64,000 nucleotides of DNA from Dyella flagellata (GTDB taxonomy: Bacteria; Pseudomonadota; Gammaproteobacteria; Xanthomonadales; Rhodanobacteraceae): assembly GCF_030160275.1 (NCBI RefSeq), contig NZ_BSOA01000029.1, positions 1 through 64,000 of the forward strand, in the 5' to 3' direction. The position numbers and the translations under genes were made by a program. Under the pieces are notes generated by a model. That model ran no database searches and had not been told where the DNA came from. It saw only the letters and a list, made by a program, of their open reading frames with translations. Below, one piece after another: positions 59,190 to 64,000 of the stretch (positions are counted from its first letter, which is position 1; every line of letters starts with the position of its first letter).

Positions 59190-60974
59190 ATGAAGGTTTT
59201 TAGCTCGAATTGGCTCCGCGTCGCGGTGCTCGCTTTATTTCTGTGGCCCGCGTTCTGCCTGGCTCAGGTAGCTGGTCCATACACTGATGCCGAAGCGGCG
59301 CGCTTTCTCGCACAAGCGACGTTTGGTCCCACCACGGCGGACATCGCGCACTTGCGGCAAGTCGGTTATCAGGGGTGGTTGAACGAACAGTTCGCCGCAC
59401 CGGTGTCAACCGAAAAACCTTATCTTGACTGGGTAGCAGGCTTGCCCAACACGCCGGACGGCAATAACACCGTCAACGACGACACCCGAATGGAAGCCTG
59501 GTGGATCAATGCCTTAGGCACACCCGATCCCAGTCGCGGCATGCGTATGCCGACCGATCAATTACGGCAGCGCGTCGCCCTTGCGCTGTCCGAGATCTTT
59601 GTCGTCTCCAATGCAAATGGCACGCTCGCCTACGAACCGTATGCGCTGGCGAGCTGGCACGACATGCTCGCCGCCGATGCGTTCGGTAATTACCGCACCC
59701 TGCTTGAAGACGTGACCAAGAGCCCGGCGATGGCCACGTATCTGAGCATGCTCGCCAATCAGAAGGCTGATCCGACGCAAAACATTCATCCCGACGAGAA
59801 CTATGCGCGCGAGGTCATGCAGCTGTTTTCGATCGGGCTGGTGCAGCTCAATACCGATGGCACCCCCAAGCTGGACGCCAACAACCAGCCGATTCCGACC
59901 TACGACCAGACCGTCGTGCGCGGCATGGCGGCGGTGTTCACGGGCTGGAACTGGAACAACGCAACTTGTACCACCGGCTCATGGCCGTGCTGCACGGCGG
60001 ACACCTATACCAATTGCGGCCCGAGCGACACCAACTCTCCCGCATGGTGGAGTCCGCTGCAGCCCATTGCCGACTTCCACGACAGCACCTCGGACAAGCA
60101 GTTGCTTAACTATCCAGGTGTGGCATTGAGCAACGGGATACTTATCCACGGCGGTGATGCGCAAACCGAGATGACCGCCGCGCTCGACAATATTTTCCAT
60201 CACCCCAATGTCGGTCCGTTCATCGCGCGACGCCTGATCCAACGCCTGGTGACGAGTAACCCGACGCCAGGCTATGTCAGCCACATTGCACAGGTGTTCA
60301 ACGACGACGGCAGTAGTGCGCATGTGCGCGGCAACCTGCAAGCGGTGGTGCAGGCGATCCTGCTCGATCCGGAGGCGGTGGTAGGTGCGTCGTATGTGCC
60401 CAATCCGGATGCTTACGGCAAGTTGCGCGAACCCTTGCTTAAGCTCACTCATCTATGGAGAGCGATGGGGGCCGAAACGCCAAACGGCCGGGTGGATACG
60501 CCTTATCCAGAATGGGAAAGCACCTACGGCCAGGCACCGCTGCGTTCGCCTAGCGTCTTCAATTTCTTCAAGCCGGATTTCCAGCAACCGGGTGAGCTGA
60601 GTCAGCGCGGGCTGTTCGGCCCGGAATTCCAGGTCTATACGGCAACGACAGCGGTAACCATACCCAACGATATCTTTCATCGCATTTTTTGCGACTACAC
60701 CACCAGCACAAACTGCTATTCGTCGGGTGGTCCGAACACGATGTCTATCAATGCGGATCGCGACGCCGTGCTGGCACTCAACAACCCCTCCGGATTGATC
60801 GATCTCTACAATTTGCTGTTCATGTCAGGCCAGATGTCTTCTTTCATGCATGACACGCTGCTGACGCGGCTCAATGCCATGACCGACAACTCCGACGGCA
60901 CTCTCGGTCGCCAGCGCGTGCAGCATGCGCTCTACCTGATCATCAATTCACCCGAATATTCCGTGCAGAAATGA
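59190..60974 (+). CDS. DUF1800 family secreted protein
   Basis: This 594-residue protein has a signal peptide (VAVLALFLWPAFCLAQ). The DUF1800 signature runs from AARFLAQATFGPTTADIAHLRQVGYQGWLNEQF through LRQRVALALSEIFVVS and NYAREVMQLFSIGLVQLN to the C-terminal GPFIARRLIQRLVTSNP and RSPSVFNFFKPDFQQPGE blocks. The family is exported and nearly always paired with a DUF1501 gene, as here (10 bases downstream). The biochemical role is unknown. The ATG at 59190 follows GGAGGGGG. Confidence 0.9.
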   Translation: MKVFSSNWLRVAVLALFLWPAFCLAQVAGPYTDAEAARFLAQATFGPTTADIAHLRQVGYQGWLNEQFAAPVSTEKPYLDWVAGLPNTPDGNNTVNDDTRMEAWWINALGTPDPSRGMRMPTDQLRQRVALALSEIFVVSNANGTLAYEPYALASWHDMLAADAFGNYRTLLEDVTKSPAMATYLSMLANQKADPTQNIHPDENYAREVMQLFSIGLVQLNTDGTPKLDANNQPIPTYDQTVVRGMAAVFTGWNWNNATCTTGSWPCCTADTYTNCGPSDTNSPAWWSPLQPIADFHDSTSDKQLLNYPGVALSNGILIHGGDAQTEMTAALDNIFHHPNVGPFIARRLIQRLVTSNPTPGYVSHIAQVFNDDGSSAHVRGNLQAVVQAILLDPEAVVGASYVPNPDAYGKLREPLLKLTHLWRAMGAETPNGRVDTPYPEWESTYGQAPLRSPSVFNFFKPDFQQPGELSQRGLFGPEFQVYTATTAVTIPNDIFHRIFCDYTTSTNCYSSGGPNTMSINADRDAVLALNNPSGLIDLYNLLFMSGQMSSFMHDTLLTRLNAMTDNSDGTLGRQRVQHALYLIINSPEYSVQK

Positions 60975-60984
60975 GGATGCCGAG

Positions 60985-62418
60985 ATGCCTTTAAGCCGTC
61001 GTGACTTTCTGCGCCGTAGCATGTATGCCACCCTGGGCGGGGTCGGCCTGTATTCGGGGTTCGGCAACCTTCGCCTGCTCCAGGCTGCCGCCTTGCAAAG
61101 CAACTATGCCTTCAACGACTACAAGGCATTGGTATGCGTCTATCTGTATGGTGGTAACGATAGTTTCAACACCATCGTGCCTTACGACAGCGCAACCTAT
61201 GCCACCTATGCGAGTTCGCGTGCCGGCCTCGCCTTGGCGCAAGCCGATATCCAGGCGAATAACCTGACTCCCGCCGCGTTCGTGCAAGGCTTGCCCGGTG
61301 GACCGCCAAGCGATGGCGGCGCCTATGGCCTGCATCCGGCCATGCCGGAATTGCGCGGTCTGTTCAATGCGGGACACGCTGCCGTCGTCGCCAATGTCGG
61401 CTCCCTGCTCTACCCGATCACGCAAGCGCAGTTTCGGCAGGGCCTGGTTCCGCCACCACCGCAGCTGTTTTCGCACGACGACCAGACCACGCAATGGCAG
61501 ACCTCGCGCCCGGACGACGCCAATGCCAATGGCTGGGGCGGCAGGATGGCGGATGTGTTGTCGTCCGGCAATGCCAATCCGCAATTCTCGATGAGCATGA
61601 CCTTGTCCGGCACCAATCTCTTTCAGCGCGGAGCGACGGTGAACCAATACGCCGTCGACCCAGGCGGGGTTGAGGCCATGAGCTATCTCGGTAATGGTCC
61701 CGAATCCTGGGTGGCCGGCGGCACGACGGCCGATACGAATGCCTACAACGCATTGATTCGAGGCCCCGCGCCGAGCAACGCGCTGGAGCGCGCATACGCC
61801 GCATCAACCAGCAGCGCCATCGACTCTTACACCGTGCTTCTCAATGCCCTCGGTCAGGCACCGGCACTTGCCACGACATTCCCAGATTCAGAGCTTGGCA
61901 ATCAACTCAAAATGGTGGCGCAGCTGTTGCAAGTGCGATCCGCGCTTGGCGCGAACCGTCAGATATTCTTCGTTTCCGCTGGTGGCTACGATACCCACAC
62001 CGACCAATTGGCGCAGCAGCAGGCCAATCTCACGCAACTCTCGCAAGCGCTGTCCGCGTTCTATAGCGCAACGGTAGCGCTAGGCCTGGATCAGAGCGTA
62101 ACAGCCTTCACCGCCTCCGACTTCGGCCGCTCTCTCTCGGTCAACAGCGGCGGCACCGACCATGGCTGGGGCGGCCATCACTTCGTGGTCGGCGGCGCGG
62201 TTCGCGGTCAGCGTTTTTACGGCACGATGCCTAGCTTACTGACCACAGCTGCAGGCAATCCGGACGATACCGGTTACGGTCAGATCATTCCGACCACCGC
62301 GGTGGATCAATACGCGGCGACGCTGGCGAACTGGCTGGGTGTAAACGGGAGCGATATCGCCAGCATCTTCCCGAATCTCGGCCGTTTCAATGCGCCGAAT
62401 TTGCGTATTTTTGGGTGA
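60985..62418 (+). CDS. DUF1501 family Tat-exported protein
   Basis: This 477-residue protein has a twin-arginine signal LSRRDFLRRSMYATLGGVGL. The DUF1501 blocks ALVCVYLYGGNDSFNTIVP, AYGLHPAMPELRGLFNAGHAAVVANVG, FFVSAGGYDTHTDQLAQQQANL and FTASDFGRSLSVNSGGTDHGWGGHHFVVGGAV are all present. The D-H pairs suggest an alkaline-phosphatase/sulfatase-like metal site. It is folded before export and acts in the periplasm, probably with the DUF1800 partner encoded just upstream. A family A repeat follows. Confidence 0.92.
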   Translation: MPLSRRDFLRRSMYATLGGVGLYSGFGNLRLLQAAALQSNYAFNDYKALVCVYLYGGNDSFNTIVPYDSATYATYASSRAGLALAQADIQANNLTPAAFVQGLPGGPPSDGGAYGLHPAMPELRGLFNAGHAAVVANVGSLLYPITQAQFRQGLVPPPPQLFSHDDQTTQWQTSRPDDANANGWGGRMADVLSSGNANPQFSMSMTLSGTNLFQRGATVNQYAVDPGGVEAMSYLGNGPESWVAGGTTADTNAYNALIRGPAPSNALERAYAASTSSAIDSYTVLLNALGQAPALATTFPDSELGNQLKMVAQLLQVRSALGANRQIFFVSAGGYDTHTDQLAQQQANLTQLSQALSAFYSATVALGLDQSVTAFTASDFGRSLSVNSGGTDHGWGGHHFVVGGAVRGQRFYGTMPSLLTTAAGNPDDTGYGQIIPTTAVDQYAATLANWLGVNGSDIASIFPNLGRFNAPNLRIFG

Positions 62419-62435
62419 GTTGAGCAACAAATAGC

Positions 62436-62506
62436 GCGTAGGCTGGGATGATAATCCCAGCTTTCCACGCGAGATGCTGGTGCTGGGATTGCCATCCCAG
62501 CCTACG
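62436..62506. repeat. family A palindromic repeat
   Basis: CGTAGGCTGGGATGATAATC and GCTGGGATTGCCATCCCAGC ending CTACG, with centre TTTCCACGCGAGATGCTGGT-like, almost identical to the 50512 copy. It begins 17 bases after the DUF1501 stop. Confidence 0.92.
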
Positions 62507-62529
62507 CCCTAACGTCCAAAGAACCGTGC

Positions 62530-62610
62530 CGTCATTCCCGCGAAAGCGGGAATCCATCTTCGCTTTTTGCGTCAGAGCAAATGGATTCCCGCTTTCGCGG
62601 GAATGACGGC
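62530..62610. repeat. family D palindromic repeat
   Basis: CGTCATTCCCGCGAAAGCGG and CTTTCGCGGGAATGACGGC with a 30-base centre. It is the second copy in the window, here between convergent genes. Confidence 0.9.
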
Positions 62611-62625
62611 ATTTGGGGCACCCCA

Positions 62626-62654
62626 GCCCTCCCCTACTACACGTAGGGGAGGGC
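62626..62654. terminator. hairpin between convergent genes
   Basis: GCCCTCCCCTAC and GTAGGGGAGGGC form a 12-bp perfect stem with a five-base loop. It lies 8 bases beyond the stop of the minus-strand HAF-repeat gene and could stop transcription in both directions. Confidence 0.6.
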
Positions 62655-62662
62655 GATGAAGA

Positions 62663-63841
62663 TCAAAGACCATCCGGCACCGCGACGAAGGTGGAGTAAA
62701 CCTTTGTTACTGGATTCAACAACTGCCCGGTGATTACCCCGGCATCATTGATGTCGTTGGCAGACCACAACTGACCGCTAACGCCGCTGGTCACTTGGGG
62801 CGAGTTCAGATCAACGATGCGGCCATTACGCCACATGACAGCATGGCAGGCACCCAGCGAATCGCAGGATTGTCCCACGATGGTGCCTTGACCATTGATA
62901 CCCAACGCCTGGCTGGTGGCATCTTTTGGCAGCGTGCCCAGGTCACGCATACCACCGGCGGGCGTCCAAACGAAGGCATGCGTATATAAAGCCGCCGCGC
63001 CTCCTGGATTCGCTACATCCGCAAAACCTACAACGACGCCACGCTCGTTGATCGCCATGGGCGTGTTCCAGGCCGGCACGCCGAGATTGCCAAGGTCGGT
63101 CGCCTTGCCGTCTTGCCATAGCACCGCGTGGATCGCCGTATAGCGACCGATGGCCTGGTCGCACAAACCCGAAATACCCACGATCTGCCCACGATTGTTG
63201 ATGGCGGTCGCCGCACCGGAAGTATCGGTGCCGATCAACGGCAAGGCGTGGATGTCGTCATCCCCCGGCCCATAGACCACGGGTTTAAACTGCAGCACTT
63301 GGTGGGAGACTGGATCGCAGGTCGAGTCGTGCACCGTGTTTTCCGCCCAGCCTACGGCTAGACCGAAATCGTTGGCGCCCGTCGCAAAACCATTGTTGCC
63401 GCCCAGCGTAGGCAAGGCTTGCATATGGCCCCAACGCCATACGAAACCGCGGCAGATGTGGCCGGAGGGATTGCCGGTCGCAAAGAAGATGTAGCAGCTC
63501 CAGTTCTCGCCCAAGGGATCCATCTGTGCGGTTTCGGCAATGCCGACCAGTACGCCATAGTCGTTTTTCACCGGCCAGGCGATGGCGCTATTGGGCCCGC
63601 CCAGCGTGCCCAGGTCGAACGCCGAGCCGCTCAGCCAGAGTGCGGCATGCTGAGTCTGGTCGCCCGGCAAATTGGAATTGCCGCTGACCAGTCCAAATCG
63701 ATTGATGCTGCTGCCCGAGCTGGACGTCCCGCCCAGCGAACCGAGCGTGCGGACCTGGTAATGGTCGGCCGCCGCCGTCATAGGCAGTTCGGCTAGCAGA
63801 CCTGCCATGCAAACAGCTGCCGTCAGCATGATGCGACTCAT
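62663..63841 (-). CDS. secreted HAF-repeat protein
   Basis: This 392-residue protein has a signal peptide (MLTAAVCMAGLLAELPMTAAA). It is made of about seven imperfect repeats containing (H/A)A-x-L/V-W-x-x-G followed by LGTLGG or LGNLGV and ending INxxGxxVG (HAF repeats), for example HAALWLSGSAFDLGTLGG and HAVLWQDGKATDLGNLG. They probably fold as a beta-propeller on the cell surface or outside. Function is unknown. The ATG at 63841 follows GGAGCATCCC. Confidence 0.87.
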   Translation of the reverse strand: MSRIMLTAAVCMAGLLAELPMTAAADHYQVRTLGSLGGTSSSGSSINRFGLVSGNSNLPGDQTQHAALWLSGSAFDLGTLGGPNSAIAWPVKNDYGVLVGIAETAQMDPLGENWSCYIFFATGNPSGHICRGFVWRWGHMQALPTLGGNNGFATGANDFGLAVGWAENTVHDSTCDPVSHQVLQFKPVVYGPGDDDIHALPLIGTDTSGAATAINNRGQIVGISGLCDQAIGRYTAIHAVLWQDGKATDLGNLGVPAWNTPMAINERGVVVGFADVANPGGAAALYTHAFVWTPAGGMRDLGTLPKDATSQALGINGQGTIVGQSCDSLGACHAVMWRNGRIVDLNSPQVTSGVSGQLWSANDINDAGVITGQLLNPVTKVYSTFVAVPDGL

Positions 63842-63969
63842 GGGATGCTCCTTATCTTCACGTGGTGGGGCTGGAATCAGCCGTGGGTTCTAGCGTGGTC
63901 GCAGGGGTAGCTCGCCAAAAGCGCCACTTTGGCGATGCCGGCTAGTCCGGTCCGCGCTATAGTCCGGCC

Positions 63970-64000
63970 ATGCGCCGCTGGGCTTTGACCATTGCGCTGG
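63970..64000 (+). CDS. start of a gene cut by the window edge
   Basis: ATG CGC CGC TGG GCT TTG ACC ATT GCG CTG reads MRRWALTIAL, which looks like the start of a signal peptide. Too little is present to say more. It is divergent from the HAF-repeat gene. Confidence 0.35.
   Translation, partial: MRRWALTIAL

Overview
The window looks like a chromosome segment from a gammaproteobacterium of the Xanthomonadales, most likely Rhodanobacteraceae (Dyella/Luteibacter/Rhodanobacter type). The basis is GC-rich DNA, a short-form adenylate kinase beside mpl, a PPi-dependent phosphofructokinase beside a membrane pyrophosphatase, and several families of palindromic intergenic repeats. The genus is inferred, not shown.

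Layout. The left edge carries what reads as the promoter and leader of an rRNA operon running out of the window on the minus strand. From 0.4 to 4.1 kb there are housekeeping genes (rubredoxin, hemL, a glyoxalase-like protein, argD). From 4.4 to 11.0 kb lies a functional-amyloid (Fap-type) operon: secreted repeat proteins, a C39 peptidase-like FapD, FapE and a FapF-like outer-membrane protein. It has a near-consensus sigma-54 promoter in front and a sigma-54 activator gene convergent at its end. An SDR, a LON-domain protein and an ABC exporter pair follow (11.3-15.1 kb).

From 15.3 to 21.3 kb a minus-strand operon has the parts of a graspetide-type RiPP or bacteriocin pathway: secreted protein, HlyD-type adaptor, C39-peptidase ABC exporter, a 55-residue double-glycine precursor, an MvdD-like ATP-grasp ligase and a DUF6624 protein. 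Core metabolism resumes at 21.6-28.1 kb (mpl, adk, pfp, hppA, YdeI-like protein).

From 28.2 to 48.3 kb the sequence is accessory: many small orphan genes, repeats, regulator/hydrolase pairs and broken genes, plus defence-type systems (RES-Xre toxin-antitoxin, AbiE with two long perfect palindromes upstream, a 1.2-kilo-residue SIR2-NACHT protein, and a DUF3800 gene between direct repeats). No integrase is visible.

From 49.0 to 52.3 kb an HPt/response-regulator pair is followed by decayed copies of itself around a lectin-like gene. From 52.4 to 58.5 kb lies a second RiPP-like operon: a Sec-signal, His/Asp-rich small protein, an HExxH enzyme of the putative peptide beta-hydroxylase type, an unrecognised protein, a methyltransferase and two FtsX/MacB-type permeases. 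In both RiPP-like operons a hairpin separates the precursor gene from the first downstream enzyme gene, which would allow precursor excess. The window closes with a DUF1800/DUF1501 secreted pair, a HAF-repeat protein and the start of another gene.

The strongest candidates for undescribed biology are the 52.4-58.5 kb operon, the 15.3-21.3 kb operon, the sigma-54-linked fap locus and the AbiE palindromes. All assignments come from reading motifs; no database search was run.
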